From NCBI RefSeq assembly GCF_002288265.1, contig NZ_CP016778.1, positions 1,178,001 through 1,242,000 on the forward strand: a stretch of DNA of 64,000 bases, read 5' to 3'. Positions 26,960 through 36,263 of the stretch are shown in pieces; the stretch's first letter is position 1; each line of letters begins with the position of its first letter. This DNA comes from Candidatus Planktophila versatilis. GTDB taxonomy: Bacteria > Actinomycetota > Actinomycetes > Nanopelagicales > Nanopelagicaceae. Below the pieces are notes generated by a model. That model worked only from the letters and a program-made list of their open reading frames with translations. It was not told the DNA's origin and made no database searches. A program made the position numbers and the translations under genes.

Positions 26960-28924
26960 ATGAGTGGCAATTCTGAATCACTAGAAAATCTCTCCACCGA
27001 AAATAGAACTTTTCCTCCATCAAGTGCTTTTGCTGCCCAAGCAAATGCAGGGGCTGACCTCTACGCACACGCTGATAAAGATCGCTTAGCTTTCTGGGAT
27101 GAGCAGGCCAGTGCTCTGAATTGGCATAAGAAATGGGATAAGACGCTGCAATGGGATTCACCCTTTGCGCAATGGTTTGTTGGTGGCGAGATTAATGCGA
27201 GCGTTAACGCAGTAGATAGACATGTTGCCGAAGGTAATGGTGATCGCATAGCTTTTCATTTTGAGGGCGAACCTGGCGACACTCGAACTATTTCTTATGC
27301 ACAACTACTTGCCGATGTTAGTAAAGCTGCTAATGCTCTGACTGAAATTGGAATCAACTCAGAAGATCGTGTTGCGATTTACATGCCACTCATTCCAGAA
27401 GCAATCATTGCCATGCTGGCATGTGCCCGTATTGGCGCAATTCACTCTGTTGTCTTTGGTGGATTCTCCGCCGACGCGCTCCTATCTCGCATTCAAGATG
27501 CCGATGCCACATTAGTCATCACAGCAGATGGTGGTTTTAGAAAAGGTTCAGCATTTGCCCTTAAACCACTTGTAGATGAAGCACTGAAAGGTGAGACAAA
27601 CGTTGCAAATGTCTTAGTGGTAAAGCGCACTGGGCAAGAGACCGCCTGGACTGAAGGCAGGGATATCTGGTGGCATGATCTTGTCGATCGCCAGAACCCA
27701 ACGCATACCCCAGAGTATTTCGATAGCGAGCACCCTTTATTTATTCTCTACACATCCGGAACAACAGCTAAACCAAAGGGAATTTTTCATACCACCGGTG
27801 GCTATCTCACCCAAGCCGCATATACCCACAAGGTTGTTTTTGATATCAAGGCTGAAACAGATATCTATTGGTGCACTGCAGATGTGGGTTGGATTACCGG
27901 CCATACCTACATGGTCTATGGACCGCTAATTAATGGTTGCACCCAAGTTATTTATGAAGGTACACCTGATACGCCACACAAAGGTCGCATCTTTGAAGTT
28001 ATCGAAAAGTATGGCGTCACTATTTTGTATACAGCACCAACGCTCATTCGCACCTGGATGAAGTGGGGCGATGAATTTCCTAATAAGTTTAATCTCACAA
28101 CACTTCGCCTACTCGGTTCTGTCGGTGAACCAATTAATCCGGAAGCATGGATGTGGTACCGCGAAGTTATTGGTGGCAGTAACTGCCCAATCGTTGATAC
28201 CTGGTGGCAGACTGAAACTGGGGCGATCATGATCTCCCCTCTTCCAGGTGTGACTGCCACAAAACCTGGATCTGCAATGCGGCCATTACCCGGTATCAGC
28301 GCGAAAGTTGTTGATGACAAAGGTGTAGAAGTTGGAAATGGACATGGTGGTTACCTCATCCTTGATCAACCATGGCCATCAATGTTGCGCGGTATCTGGG
28401 GTGAAACTGAACGTTATAAAGAAACCTACTGGTCTCGTTTTCCAGGAATTTACTTTGCCGGCGATGGTGCCAAGCTCGATGATGACGGTGCTATCTGGCT
28501 TATGGGTCGAGTCGATGATGTGATGAATATTTCTGGCCATCGCATATCTACTACTGAAGTTGAATCGGCACTTGTCTCCCACGAGGCAATCGCTGAGGCT
28601 GCCGTCGTTGGCGCAGCTGATGAACTTACCGGTCAGGCAATTGTTGCCTTCGTTATTTTACGAGGCGGAACAGCCCATGCCGATGGTGATGCACTCGTAA
28701 AGGAGCTACGCAACCACGTTGCTAAAGAAATTGGGGCTATTGCAAAGCCTCGTCAGATCATGGTGGTCAATGAACTTCCTAAGACCCGAAGCGGCAAGAT
28801 TATGCGAAGGCTGTTAAAAGATGTTGCTGAAAATCGTGCGGTAGGTGATGCAACAACTCTGGCAGATCCCAATGTGATGAAGTTGATTTCTGAAGGTTTG
28901 AAAACTTCTAAAGACGAGGATTAG
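26960..28924 (+). CDS. acs: Acetyl-CoA synthetase
   Basis: The 654-residue enzyme activates acetate to acetyl-CoA through acetyl-AMP. It has the ACS N-terminal domain (WHKKWDKTLQWDSPFAQWF), the AMP-binding loop YTSGTTAKPKG near 268, TADVGWITGHTYMVYGPL, DTWWQTETG near 414, and the C-terminal PKTRSGKIMRRLLK, whose Lys is the usual acetylation switch. Full length for the family. It allows growth on acetate or recycling of overflow acetate. Its end overlaps the convergent CvpA gene by 17 bp. Confidence 0.96.
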   Translation: MSGNSESLENLSTENRTFPPSSAFAAQANAGADLYAHADKDRLAFWDEQASALNWHKKWDKTLQWDSPFAQWFVGGEINASVNAVDRHVAEGNGDRIAFHFEGEPGDTRTISYAQLLADVSKAANALTEIGINSEDRVAIYMPLIPEAIIAMLACARIGAIHSVVFGGFSADALLSRIQDADATLVITADGGFRKGSAFALKPLVDEALKGETNVANVLVVKRTGQETAWTEGRDIWWHDLVDRQNPTHTPEYFDSEHPLFILYTSGTTAKPKGIFHTTGGYLTQAAYTHKVVFDIKAETDIYWCTADVGWITGHTYMVYGPLINGCTQVIYEGTPDTPHKGRIFEVIEKYGVTILYTAPTLIRTWMKWGDEFPNKFNLTTLRLLGSVGEPINPEAWMWYREVIGGSNCPIVDTWWQTETGAIMISPLPGVTATKPGSAMRPLPGISAKVVDDKGVEVGNGHGGYLILDQPWPSMLRGIWGETERYKETYWSRFPGIYFAGDGAKLDDDGAIWLMGRVDDVMNISGHRISTTEVESALVSHEAIAEAAVVGAADELTGQAIVAFVILRGGTAHADGDALVKELRNHVAKEIGAIAKPRQIMVVNELPKTRSGKIMRRLLKDVAENRAVGDATTLADPNVMKLISEGLKTSKDED

Positions 28925-29378
28925 AAAGAACCTTCTCTACCTCTTTACGAATATCAGCAATCACCTCAGGTGCGTGGTTACTGACCTGCAGATAGAAGCG
29001 GCTCTCAGATACTGAGTTCTGCCCTGCTGGCCATGGCGCCCACAATAAAATTGTGCCAATTACATAGAAGAGAAGAACATACTTACCAACTTCAAATGCA
29101 CTCCCAATCAGCGAATCTGCCAGCCGAAGTGGTCCGCGAATAACGGTGACCTTAAGGCCTTTAGCAATCTGCGTTCCTACAAAAGCAGCTCCGTAGGCAC
29201 CGACGATGATTGCGATGATGAGCCAACCTGATTGATCGTATTTAACAACTAGATACATCGCACCTACGCCACCAGCGATGAAGAATATTGTTCTAATAAC
29301 TGTAGTGACCAGGCCGTTCTTATAACCGTTAAAGAATGCACCAATGGCAACAAGTGCGAAGATAAGATCAAAAATCAT
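28908..29378 (-). CDS. CvpA-family membrane protein (MarP-like position, no protease domain)
   Basis: The 156-residue protein has four hydrophobic helices and the CvpA pattern: DLIFALVAIGAFFNGYKNGLV at the start, then LRLADSLIGSAFEVGKYVLL. A short soluble tail (residues 125-156) follows. It is the last gene of an nth-tlpA-cvpA run with four-base overlaps. In mycobacteria the same neighbourhood carries MarP, a CvpA-type membrane domain fused to a serine protease; here the protein stops after the membrane part. Its function is not established. Confidence 0.85.
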   Translation of the reverse strand: MIFDLIFALVAIGAFFNGYKNGLVTTVIRTIFFIAGGVGAMYLVVKYDQSGWLIIAIIVGAYGAAFVGTQIAKGLKVTVIRGPLRLADSLIGSAFEVGKYVLLFYVIGTILLWAPWPAGQNSVSESRFYLQVSNHAPEVIADIRKEVEKVLSNPRL

Positions 29379-29899
29379 TTCACTCCCAAATACTTTATCG
29401 CTGCTAGCTCAATCTCTTCGGTGGACTTAAATGGTCCGTATTTCTTGTATACAACTGTGCCAGATTCATCTACCAGCCAGGTTACAGGCACGCCCATACC
29501 AAATTTGCCACGAGTCGCACCAGTTGCATCATAAAGAATGGGCCATGAAATTCCGTGGCTTTGAACAAACTTTCTTACGCTCTGCTGGTTCTTCTCTTCC
29601 ACGGCAATTCCCACTAGATCGACTTGGTCGCTGTATTTAGCTAAGAAGTGAGCGAGGTGCGGTAACTCTTGCTTACAAGGTTCACACCACGTGCCCCACA
29701 CATTGATTAGCGCTGGCCCGCGAATGGAATCGGCAGCGATTGCGCTACCGCCACCAAGACACTCCAGAGGTTCACCTGTTCCACTTTCGACCTTTATTTT
29801 TTCACAATCCACCACTACGCCTTTAACTTGAATAGGTTCTATGGAAGAGCAAGCGGTGAGAGCCAAAAGAAGTACAAAGAGTCCAGAGAGTTTCTTCAT
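29375..29899 (-). CDS. TlpA/ResA-like thioredoxin-fold lipoprotein
   Basis: The 174-residue protein has a lipoprotein signal with lipobox LTAC (Cys17), then a thioredoxin fold with the redox site WCEPC near residue 72 and a cis-Pro segment [12 protein letters not shown] near 137. It should be anchored outside the membrane and reduce disulfides, for example of apocytochromes or secreted proteins. The gene overlaps nth upstream and cvpA downstream by four bases each, a conserved actinobacterial arrangement. Confidence 0.9.
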   Translation of the reverse strand: MKKLSGLFVLLLALTACSSIEPIQVKGVVVDCEKIKVESGTGEPLECLGGGSAIAADSIRGPALINVWGTWCEPCKQELPHLAHFLAKYSDQVDLVGIAVEEKNQQSVRKFVQSHGISWPILYDATGATRGKFGMGVPVTWLVDESGTVVYKKYGPFKSTEEIELAAIKYLGVK

Positions 29900-30594
29900 C
29901 TGAAATCCTTCTCCGTCTTCACCAGTAACTTCGCCTTTGCTTTATCCATTTCACCAATTCCAAATGATGGGCAAATCTTTGCGACCGGACATGCACCACA
30001 CGCTGGTTTACGAGAATGACAAATACGCCGGCCATGCCAAATCATTCGTTGAGAAAGATTCGTCCATTCTTTCTGCGGGATGAGTGCACCGACTTCATGC
30101 TCAACTTTGACGGAATCCTTCGATGTTGTCCAAGCAAAGCGTCGCGATAACCGGCCAAAGTGGGTATCTACAGTAATTCCTGGAATACCAAATGCGTGTC
30201 CGAGTACGACGTTGGCAGTCTTTCTTCCCACACCAGGCAAGGTAACGAGCTCTTCAATAGTGGCCGGAACTTTCCCATCGAAATCTTCAACAAGTTTGGT
30301 TCCGAGGCCTTTGAGATGCCTTGCCTTTGCATGGTAAAAACCAGCAGAAAAAATGTACTCTTCAATTTCAGCAAGTGGTGCTCGCGCGTAGTCTTTCGCC
30401 TTCTTATATTTTTTAAAGAGTGCTGGCGTCAGGGTATTAATTCTCCTGTCGGTGCATTGCGCTGATAGAACAACTGCCACAGTTAACTCAAGCGGGTTTG
30501 TAAAATCTAACTCGCAGCGTACCTCTGGGTAGGTCCTGGTCAAGATCCGATAGATAGCGCGAGCGTTACTTCGAGTTTCGCTATCGGCGGCCAT
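29896..30594 (-). CDS. nth: Endonuclease III
   Basis: The 232-residue base-excision DNA glycosylase/AP lyase removes oxidised pyrimidines. It has the helix-hairpin-helix [13 protein letters not shown] with the catalytic Lys and the [11 protein letters not shown] segment with the catalytic Asp. The C-terminal Fe-S loop is C-x6-C-x2-C-x5-C ([17 protein letters not shown]). It is divergent from the Crp-family gene with only 17 bp between the start codons. Confidence 0.95.
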   Translation of the reverse strand: MAADSETRSNARAIYRILTRTYPEVRCELDFTNPLELTVAVVLSAQCTDRRINTLTPALFKKYKKAKDYARAPLAEIEEYIFSAGFYHAKARHLKGLGTKLVEDFDGKVPATIEELVTLPGVGRKTANVVLGHAFGIPGITVDTHFGRLSRRFAWTTSKDSVKVEHEVGALIPQKEWTNLSQRMIWHGRRICHSRKPACGACPVAKICPSFGIGEMDKAKAKLLVKTEKDFR

Positions 30595-30599
30595 GCGAG

Positions 30600-30606
30600 T
30601 AAACTA
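30600..30606. promoter_or_regulatory. Shared symmetric -10 of divergent leaderless promoters (nth / crp)
   Basis: The seven bases TAAACTA read TAAACT on the plus strand and TAGTTT on the minus strand. Each -10 is exactly six bases from its start codon: GTG at 30612 for the Crp gene and ATG at 30594 for nth. Five base pairs are common to both elements, so the two polymerases cannot bind at once. Confidence 0.6.
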
Positions 30607-30611
30607 CCGAT

Positions 30612-31295
30612 GTGCCCCAAGAAGATGAAGTCGTACGACGCGCCCCGCTCTTTACCGCCCTTGATGATGCTCAGGCAGCTTCGCTGCGCGCTTCAATGGA
30701 TTCAGTCAAGATCCCCAAGGGCGGCATCCTCTTTAAAGAAGGCGATGAGGGTGAACATGTCTATGTCATCTTCGAAGGCAAATTAAAGCTAGGTACATCT
30801 AGCGGTGATGGGCGAGAAAATCTGCTCTCAATTCTTGGACCCGGTGAGATGTTCGGTGAACTCTCCCTCTTTGATCCAGGCCCACGAACCTCAACTGCCA
30901 CAGCAGTTACTGATGCAAAACTCTTTTCGCTCAGTCACGAAAAATTGATTCCTTGGCTTAAGGGAAATCCAGAAGTATCACTTCACCTGCTCACTCGTTT
31001 GGCGCAACGCTTGCGTCGCACCAATGAAGCCGTTGGCGACTTGGTCTTCTCTGATGTTCCAGGCCGCGTTGCAAAAGCACTTATTGATTTAGGTACCCGC
31101 TTTGGAAAGCAGAGCAGCGAAGGTTTATTTGTTCATCACGACCTGACACAAGAAGAGCTCGCTCAATTAGTTGGAGCATCACGCGAGACGGTAAATAAAG
31201 CCCTCGCAGATTTCGCTGGCCGTGGCTGGCTCAAACTCGATGGTCGCGCAGTGTTGATTACAGATCTAGAGCGCCTGGAAAAGCGCGGTAAGTAA
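30612..31295 (+). CDS. Crp/Fnr-family regulator (GlxR-like cAMP receptor protein)
   Basis: The 227-residue protein has an N-terminal cyclic-nucleotide domain with GEMFGELSLFDPGPRTSTATA, the phosphate-binding cassette (Glu and Arg present), near residues 77-97. A C-terminal Crp helix-turn-helix follows, with LTQEELAQLVGASRETVNKALADF near 178-199. It matches actinobacterial GlxR/Crp global regulators in size and in its position next to nth. The start is GTG at 30612; the ATG at 30610 is out of frame. The promoter is leaderless and shared with nth. Confidence 0.92.
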   Translation: MPQEDEVVRRAPLFTALDDAQAASLRASMDSVKIPKGGILFKEGDEGEHVYVIFEGKLKLGTSSGDGRENLLSILGPGEMFGELSLFDPGPRTSTATAVTDAKLFSLSHEKLIPWLKGNPEVSLHLLTRLAQRLRRTNEAVGDLVFSDVPGRVAKALIDLGTRFGKQSSEGLFVHHDLTQEELAQLVGASRETVNKALADFAGRGWLKLDGRAVLITDLERLEKRGK

Positions 31296-31757
31296 TTACC
31301 TTACTTCGACAGTTAACTCGACCTCAACCGGTGAGTTAAGCGGAAGTTCTGCAACACCTAACGCGCTACGCGCAGCAACTCCAGCATCTCCCCAGATATG
31401 CATAAAGAGCTCTGATGCACCATTGGCAACTGCTGGCTGAGAAATAAATCCGGGTGCACCGTTGACGTAACAGACAATACGAACAACTTTCACAATGGAA
31501 TCTACGGGTGCAACAAGTTCAACAGCAGAGAGCGCATTCAGTGCACAAATTTCAGCCAGTGCCTTAGCTTCTTCAACGGTGATATCTGAGCCAACTTTTC
31601 CTTCGCGCGCAATCTTTCCATCGACCATCGGAAGTTGACCGGCGGTAAAGACAATGTTGCCGGTGCGCACTGCTGGAACATAGGCAGCAAGTGGCTTAGA
31701 GGAAACTGGAAGTACTAGCCCTTTTTCGGCCAGCTTTGCCCGAACATCAACGCTCAT
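31296..31757 (-). CDS. RidA-family protein
   Basis: The 153-residue protein is of the larger actinobacterial RidA (YjgF/UK114) subtype. It shows the NIVFTAGQLPMVDGK and ALAEICALNALSAV segments and ends with the strand SPVEVELTVEV. RidA proteins hydrolyse reactive enamines and imines made by PLP enzymes, but this subtype lacks some hallmark residues, so activity is uncertain. Its ATG overlaps the stop of the DUF4177 gene by one base. It is convergent with the Crp gene with no gap. Confidence 0.88.
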   Translation of the reverse strand: MSVDVRAKLAEKGLVLPVSSKPLAAYVPAVRTGNIVFTAGQLPMVDGKIAREGKVGSDITVEEAKALAEICALNALSAVELVAPVDSIVKVVRIVCYVNGAPGFISQPAVANGASELFMHIWGDAGVAARSALGVAELPLNSPVEVELTVEVR

Positions 31758-31909
31758 TACTTAATCTCACGTTTCATGTATGCGACGAGTTGTTCCCCGC
31801 CAGGTGCTGGAATAACAGTGACAAGTTCCCAACCATCTGAGCCCCAGGTATCAAGAATTTGTCTAGTTGCATGTGAAAGTAGTGGAACTGTGGCATATTC
31901 AAACTTCAT
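31757..31909 (-). CDS. DUF4177 small protein
   Basis: The 50-residue protein starts MKFEYATVPLLSHATRQIL and has DTWGSDGWELVTVIPAPGG and LVAYMKRE. The EYATVPL, GWELV and AYMKR elements are those of the actinobacterial DUF4177 family, always found before this type of RidA gene. The function is unknown. GAGG lies nine bases before the ATG, and its stop overlaps the ridA start as TAATG. Confidence 0.9.
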   Translation of the reverse strand: MKFEYATVPLLSHATRQILDTWGSDGWELVTVIPAPGGEQLVAYMKREIK

Positions 31910-31931
31910 TAGTTATTGCCTCTCCCTGTGC

Positions 31932-32384
31932 TTAATTGGTTAGCGCTGCTTTAACCAGCGATGAAACGAGTGCACCGTCTGCTTTTCCTGCAATCTGTGG
32001 CTTTATTGCTCCCATAACCTTACCCATATCAGCTGGTCCCGCTGCACCAGTTGATGCAACTGCAGCAGCGATTAACTTCTTAATGTCATCTTCGGAAAGT
32101 TGTGCAGGAAGATACTTGGCAATGACTTCACCTTCAGCTTTTTCTTCCGCAGCTCTATCGGTGCGTCCAGCTTTTGCAAATTCTTCTGCAGCCTCACGAC
32201 GCTTCTTGCCTTCACGAGAAAGCACAGTAATGATTTCGTCATCAGAAAGAACTCGTGCTTCTTTTCCAGATACCTCTTCGTTGGTAATAGCGGTCAGAAC
32301 CATTCGGATGGTGCCCGATACAACTTTGTCGCTGCTACGAATTGCCTCTGTCAGGTCACTCTTGAGTGTCTCTTTTAATCCCAT
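31932..32384 (-). CDS. GatB/YqeY-domain protein
   Basis: The 150-residue protein is the stand-alone YqeY type, related to the tRNA-binding tail of GatB. Features are SDLTEAIRSSDKVVSGTIRMVLTAI-type helix opening, KKRREAAEEFAKAGR near 79, LPAQLSEDDI near 112 and a closing MGKVMGAIKPQIAGKADGALVS. The role is unproven, possibly tRNA binding or amidotransferase-related. GAGAAG precedes the ATG. It diverges from the metallophosphoesterase gene by 38 bp. Confidence 0.9.
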   Translation of the reverse strand: MGLKETLKSDLTEAIRSSDKVVSGTIRMVLTAITNEEVSGKEARVLSDDEIITVLSREGKKRREAAEEFAKAGRTDRAAEEKAEGEVIAKYLPAQLSEDDIKKLIAAAVASTGAAGPADMGKVMGAIKPQIAGKADGALVSSLVKAALTN

Positions 32385-32407
32385 AGCCGTATCTTCTCAT
32401 GCCCCAC

Positions 32408-32413
32408 TATTGT
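32408..32413 (+). promoter_or_regulatory. Weak -10 candidate before the metallophosphoesterase gene
   Basis: TATTGT lies nine bases before the ATG at 32423, slightly longer than the usual 6-7. It is the weakest of the leaderless candidates. Confidence 0.3.
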
Positions 32414-32422
32414 TGGTTAATC

Positions 32423-33238
32423 ATGAGTTATGTACTCCGCGAGGCCGAGATGCCTATCTTGCCGGCAGGCCACGCAGATATTCGAATCCTGCATTTTTCT
32501 GACCTTCACCTCACGCCAGCTCGAAAGAGTGAGATTGCAGATATTAAATCCTTTGCCTCACTTAAACCCGACCTTGTCATTAGTACCGGTGATTTCTTGG
32601 CCCATAAGCACGCCGTGCCTGTGGTCTTAGCTGCACTCGACTCTCTCTTAGATATTCCTGGGCTCTTTGTCTTTGGATCTAATGATTACTTCGAACCAGT
32701 ACCGAGGAATCCGCTTAAGTACCTACTTCCCAACCATGGAAAACGTGTGCACGGCCCCGAACTTGCCTGGCAAGAACTTGATTCTGGTTTGCAAGCACGT
32801 GGCTGGAAGAACCTCAACACTTCGCGCGCAATGGTGACCATCAATAAAACGGTGATTGAAGCTCGCGGCACAGATGATGCACATCTGGAATTTGATGATT
32901 ACTCACTCGTTGCCGGGCAACCAGAAAAATGTCATGTCGCTATCGGTGTTACCCATGCACCATATCTGCGTATTCTTAAGGCTATGTCTGATGACAACCT
33001 CGATGCAATATTTGCTGGCCACACTCATGGCGGTCAGGTGCGCTTGCCATGGCCTGGTGGATCAAAGGCGCTGACTACTAATTGCGATCTGCCCAATTGG
33101 CGCGCCCGTGGATTAACGGTTGTGAAAGGTGAACCGCTTCTTAATGTTTCTGCAGGTATGGGAACCGGACCATTCTCACGAATTCGCGTTGCAAGTCCAC
33201 CAGAAGTTTCTTTGGTAACTCTTACCGCTGGTTTCTAA
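32423..33238 (+). CDS. Metallophosphoesterase
   Basis: The 271-residue protein has the calcineurin-like metal-site motifs in order: HFSDLHLTP (DxH), STGDFLAH (GD), FGSNDY (GN-D type), GVTHAPYL and FAGHTHGGQVRLP (GHxH). It belongs to the YkuE-like group of metallophosphoesterases, which act on phosphodiesters or lipid-linked phosphates. The start at 32423 (MSYVLREAEM) is preferred; an ATG at 32450 preceded by GAGG is an alternative. It ends exactly where the convergent gmd gene ends. Confidence 0.88.
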   Translation: MSYVLREAEMPILPAGHADIRILHFSDLHLTPARKSEIADIKSFASLKPDLVISTGDFLAHKHAVPVVLAALDSLLDIPGLFVFGSNDYFEPVPRNPLKYLLPNHGKRVHGPELAWQELDSGLQARGWKNLNTSRAMVTINKTVIEARGTDDAHLEFDDYSLVAGQPEKCHVAIGVTHAPYLRILKAMSDDNLDAIFAGHTHGGQVRLPWPGGSKALTTNCDLPNWRARGLTVVKGEPLLNVSAGMGTGPFSRIRVASPPEVSLVTLTAGF

Positions 33239-34222
33239 TTAATTATTAAGTGCTGCAATATCAGCATCAACCATCAGTTCGGCAAGTTCTTTCCAGTGAG
33301 TAGTCGCACTCCAATTAAGCGCCTTCTTCACCTTTGATGGGTCACCAATAAGTGCATCTACTTCCGTTGGACGGATGTATTTCTTATCTGTCTCAACATG
33401 ATCTTGCCAATTTAGACCAGCTCGTGAAAATGCTGCTTCCGCAAAATCTTTCACGGTAGCTCCCACACCCGTTGCCACTACATAATCTGATGGCTTATCT
33501 TGCTGAAGCATGAGCCACATTGATTCGACGTATTCTTTTGCATAACCCCAGTCACGCACCGCGGTGAGGTTTCCTAGGAATACCTTCTCTTGCTTACCAG
33601 CTTTAATAGCAGCCACAGCGCGGGTAATTTTACGAGTCACAAATGTTTCGCCACGACGTGGGGATTCGTGGTTAAAGAGAATTCCATTTGTTGCATGAAG
33701 CCCATAGCCATCGCGGTAATTAACTGTGCACCAGTACGCCATCAGCTTTGCCGCCGCATAGGGTGATTGCGGACGGAAAACAGAATCTTCATTCTGTGGT
33801 GGTGGAGTTGATCCAAAGAGTTCGGAAGTTGATGCTTGATAGAAACGAATGTCGAGATCGGCAGAACGTATTGCCTCAAGTAATCCAACCGCACCGACGG
33901 CATCCACCTGGCCGGTGTATTGCGGCATAGTAAATGAAACCTGAACGTGTGATTGCGCACCAAGGTTGTATACCTCAGTCGGTTTGATTTCACGGATGAG
34001 GTTAGTTAGTCCTACTCCATCAATGAGGTCGCCATAGTGCAGGAATAGCTTTGGGTTCTTCTCATGTGGGTCTTGGTATATGTGGTCAATGCGTGAAGTG
34101 TTAAATGTAGAAGAACGACGAATCAGACCGTGCACTTCATAACCTTTAGCTAATAAGAATTCTGCAAGGTAGGAACCATCTTGACCGGTGACGCCGGTAA
34201 TTAATGCAACTTTTCTACTCAT
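33239..34222 (-). CDS. gmd: GDP-mannose 4,6-dehydratase
   Basis: The 327-residue SDR enzyme turns GDP-mannose into GDP-4-keto-6-deoxymannose, the precursor of GDP-fucose and GDP-rhamnose. It shows the NADP Rossmann motif [38 protein letters not shown] (catalytic Ser/Thr), [10 protein letters not shown] (Tyr-x3-Lys) and [16 protein letters not shown]. Its start overlaps the fcl stop by four bases, so both are one transcription unit. Confidence 0.96.
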   Translation of the reverse strand: MSRKVALITGVTGQDGSYLAEFLLAKGYEVHGLIRRSSTFNTSRIDHIYQDPHEKNPKLFLHYGDLIDGVGLTNLIREIKPTEVYNLGAQSHVQVSFTMPQYTGQVDAVGAVGLLEAIRSADLDIRFYQASTSELFGSTPPPQNEDSVFRPQSPYAAAKLMAYWCTVNYRDGYGLHATNGILFNHESPRRGETFVTRKITRAVAAIKAGKQEKVFLGNLTAVRDWGYAKEYVESMWLMLQQDKPSDYVVATGVGATVKDFAEAAFSRAGLNWQDHVETDKKYIRPTEVDALIGDPSKVKKALNWSATTHWKELAELMVDADIAALNN

Positions 34223-35151
34223 CGTCGCGCTTCTCCCTTTGCAGTTGCATCTTTATACCAAGCGATAGTTGATGCGATTCCATCGCGTAAAGAAATCTGT
34301 GGGGCCCAACCTAGCGATTTCGCCTTCGAAACATCAAGGACCTTGCGAGGTGTGCCATCGGGTTTTGTCGTATCCCACGCGATTTCACCGGTAAAGCCCG
34401 CTAATTGCGCCACAAGTTGCGCCAATTCCTTAATGGTCAGGTCTTCACCTGTTCCAATATTCAGGTGCTCTTTTGCATCATATGTGTTGCCCAAGTGCAC
34501 CACTGCCGAAGCTAAATCATCGACATGTAAAAACTCGCGCTTAGGTGAACCTGTGCCCCATAAAGTTTCGGTAGCAACGTCATTCTGCGCGGCTTCGACA
34601 AAGCGGCGAATAAAGGCAGGAAGCACATGTGATCCCTGTAATTCGAAATTATCACGTGGGCCGTAGAGATTTGTGGGCATCAATGAAATCCAGGTGCGGC
34701 CATACTCTTTACGGAAAGATTTAATGAGTTCTATTCCAGCAATTTTTGCAATTGCATAGGCAGAGTTGGTCTCTTCAAGCGGGCCGGTGAGTAGATATTC
34801 CTCTTTAATTGGTTGAGCACAATCTCGTGGATAGATGCAGCTGGAGCCAAGAAAAATAAACTTTTCTACATCTGCCGCGTGCGCCGCTTCCATCAGGTTG
34901 TTTTGAATGCGCACATTATCGGAAAGGAATTCGACGGGATAAGCGTTATTTGCACCGATGCCGCCAACTTTGGCAGCAGCATCAACAACCAGAGATGGTT
35001 TTACTGATTTCAAGAAGGCTGTTGTGGCATCACGATCGAGCAGGTCGACAACTTTTCGGTTGATTGCAACCACTTCGGCGCCGGTGGCCTGATAGGCCCG
35101 CACAATTGCAGAGCCAGCAAGGCCAGTACCGCCTGCGACCACGATTGTCAT
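34219..35151 (-). CDS. fcl: GDP-L-fucose synthase
   Basis: The 310-residue SDR enzyme epimerises and reduces GDP-4-keto-6-deoxymannose to GDP-L-fucose. Seen are [16 protein letters not shown] for [37 protein letters not shown] with Tyr-x3-Lys, and [13 protein letters not shown]. With gmd it completes the de novo GDP-L-fucose route, implying a fucose-bearing surface glycan. A TAGACT -10 lies six bases before the ATG. Confidence 0.95.
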   Translation of the reverse strand: MTIVVAGGTGLAGSAIVRAYQATGAEVVAINRKVVDLLDRDATTAFLKSVKPSLVVDAAAKVGGIGANNAYPVEFLSDNVRIQNNLMEAAHAADVEKFIFLGSSCIYPRDCAQPIKEEYLLTGPLEETNSAYAIAKIAGIELIKSFRKEYGRTWISLMPTNLYGPRDNFELQGSHVLPAFIRRFVEAAQNDVATETLWGTGSPKREFLHVDDLASAVVHLGNTYDAKEHLNIGTGEDLTIKELAQLVAQLAGFTGEIAWDTTKPDGTPRKVLDVSKAKSLGWAPQISLRDGIASTIAWYKDATAKGEARR

Positions 35152-35157
35152 GGTCAG

Positions 35158-35163
35158 AGTCTA
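35158..35163 (-). promoter_or_regulatory. -10 element, leaderless promoter of fcl-gmd
   Basis: TAGACT on the minus strand is followed by CTGACC and the ATG at 35151. Confidence 0.5.
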
Positions 35164-35183
35164 GTTCTGCTTCCTGCGATTAT

Positions 35184-36263
35184 TTACTTTTGGGTGAATT
35201 CAGCAGCAAGTAACTCTGCGATTTGTGCAGTATTTAACGCTGCACCCTTGCGCAAATTATCGCCACATACAAAGAGGTCAATTGACTTTGGGTTATCCAA
35301 TGACTGACGGACACGGCCAACCCAGGTCGGATCAGTTCCCACTACATCAGCAGGAGTTGGAAATTGCATCTTCTCTGGATTGTCATAGAGGAAGACTCCC
35401 TCCGCCTTTTTTAGGGCCGATTGAGCTGCTTTCCGTGTAACAACCTTGGAAAAGGTGGCATGAACTGTGAGTGAGTGAGTAGTAATAACAGGAACGCGCA
35501 CGCATGTTGCAGCCACTTTAAGTTTTGGCATACCGAGAATCTTTCGTGACTCATTGCGAACTTTAAGTTCCTCCGATGAATATCCAGCTTCTTTAAGAGA
35601 ACCGGCCCATGGAACAACGTTCATGGCAAGCGGTGCTGGAAATGGTCCTAAATCAGTAATGGTGCCACGAAGATCTTCGGTTACTGATCCAAGATTCTTA
35701 CCAGCAACCTTTGAAATCTGATCGTGGAGCGCATCAATTCCAGGTTGCCCAGCACCCGATGCTGCCTGATAAGAAGAGACAACAAGTTCTTTCAAGCCGA
35801 ACTTCTTATCAAGTGCGCCCATAGCAACAATCATGGAAAGTGTTGTGCAATTCGGATTAGAGATAATTCCCTTTGGACGCTTCTTTACTTCCTTCGGATT
35901 TACTTCTGGAACAACGAGTGGAACTTTCTTATCCATGCGAAATGCACCAGAGTTATCAACGACGACAGCTCCGCGCTTTGCGGCAATCGGTGCCCACTCG
36001 GCTGAAATTTCATCTGGAACATCGAACATTGCAATATCAATACCATCAAAGGCTTCTGGTGAGAGTGCGACAACTGTGAGTTCTTCACCGCGGCACATCA
36101 ATTTCTTTCCAGCACTACGTGCAGATGCAATCAGACGAATTTCACCATAAACATTTTTGCGCTTACTCAAGATATCAAGCATCACTGTGCCGACCGCACC
36201 TGTTGCTCCCACTACTGCAAGTGATGGAAGTTTCTTCGCACTCTTTGCCTTCTTAGGTGTCAT
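35184..36263 (-). CDS. asd: Aspartate-semialdehyde dehydrogenase
   Basis: The 359-residue NADPH enzyme reduces aspartyl phosphate to aspartate semialdehyde for Lys, Thr, Met and diaminopimelate. It carries [16 protein letters not shown] for NADP, the catalytic Cys in [12 protein letters not shown], and [15 protein letters not shown] basic N-terminal extension of ten residues ([10 protein letters not shown]) precedes the Rossmann fold. The start overlaps lysC by four bases, the classic actinobacterial lysC-asd operon. Confidence 0.95.
   Translation of the reverse strand: MTPKKAKSAKKLPSLAVVGATGAVGTVMLDILSKRKNVYGEIRLIASARSAGKKLMCRGEELTVVALSPEAFDGIDIAMFDVPDEISAEWAPIAAKRGAVVVDNSGAFRMDKKVPLVVPEVNPKEVKKRPKGIISNPNCTTLSMIVAMGALDKKFGLKELVVSSYQAASGAGQPGIDALHDQISKVAGKNLGSVTEDLRGTITDLGPFPAPLAMNVVPWAGSLKEAGYSSEELKVRNESRKILGMPKLKVAATCVRVPVITTHSLTVHATFSKVVTRKAAQSALKKAEGVFLYDNPEKMQFPTPADVVGTDPTWVGRVRQSLDNPKSIDLFVCGDNLRKGAALNTAQIAELLAAEFTQK

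Noticed and set aside
26565-26960. Purine riboswitch upstream of the fba-pur run
   Set aside because: No three-way junction with the conserved loop-loop and junction residues of the purine class could be recognised; the hairpins present do not fit it.
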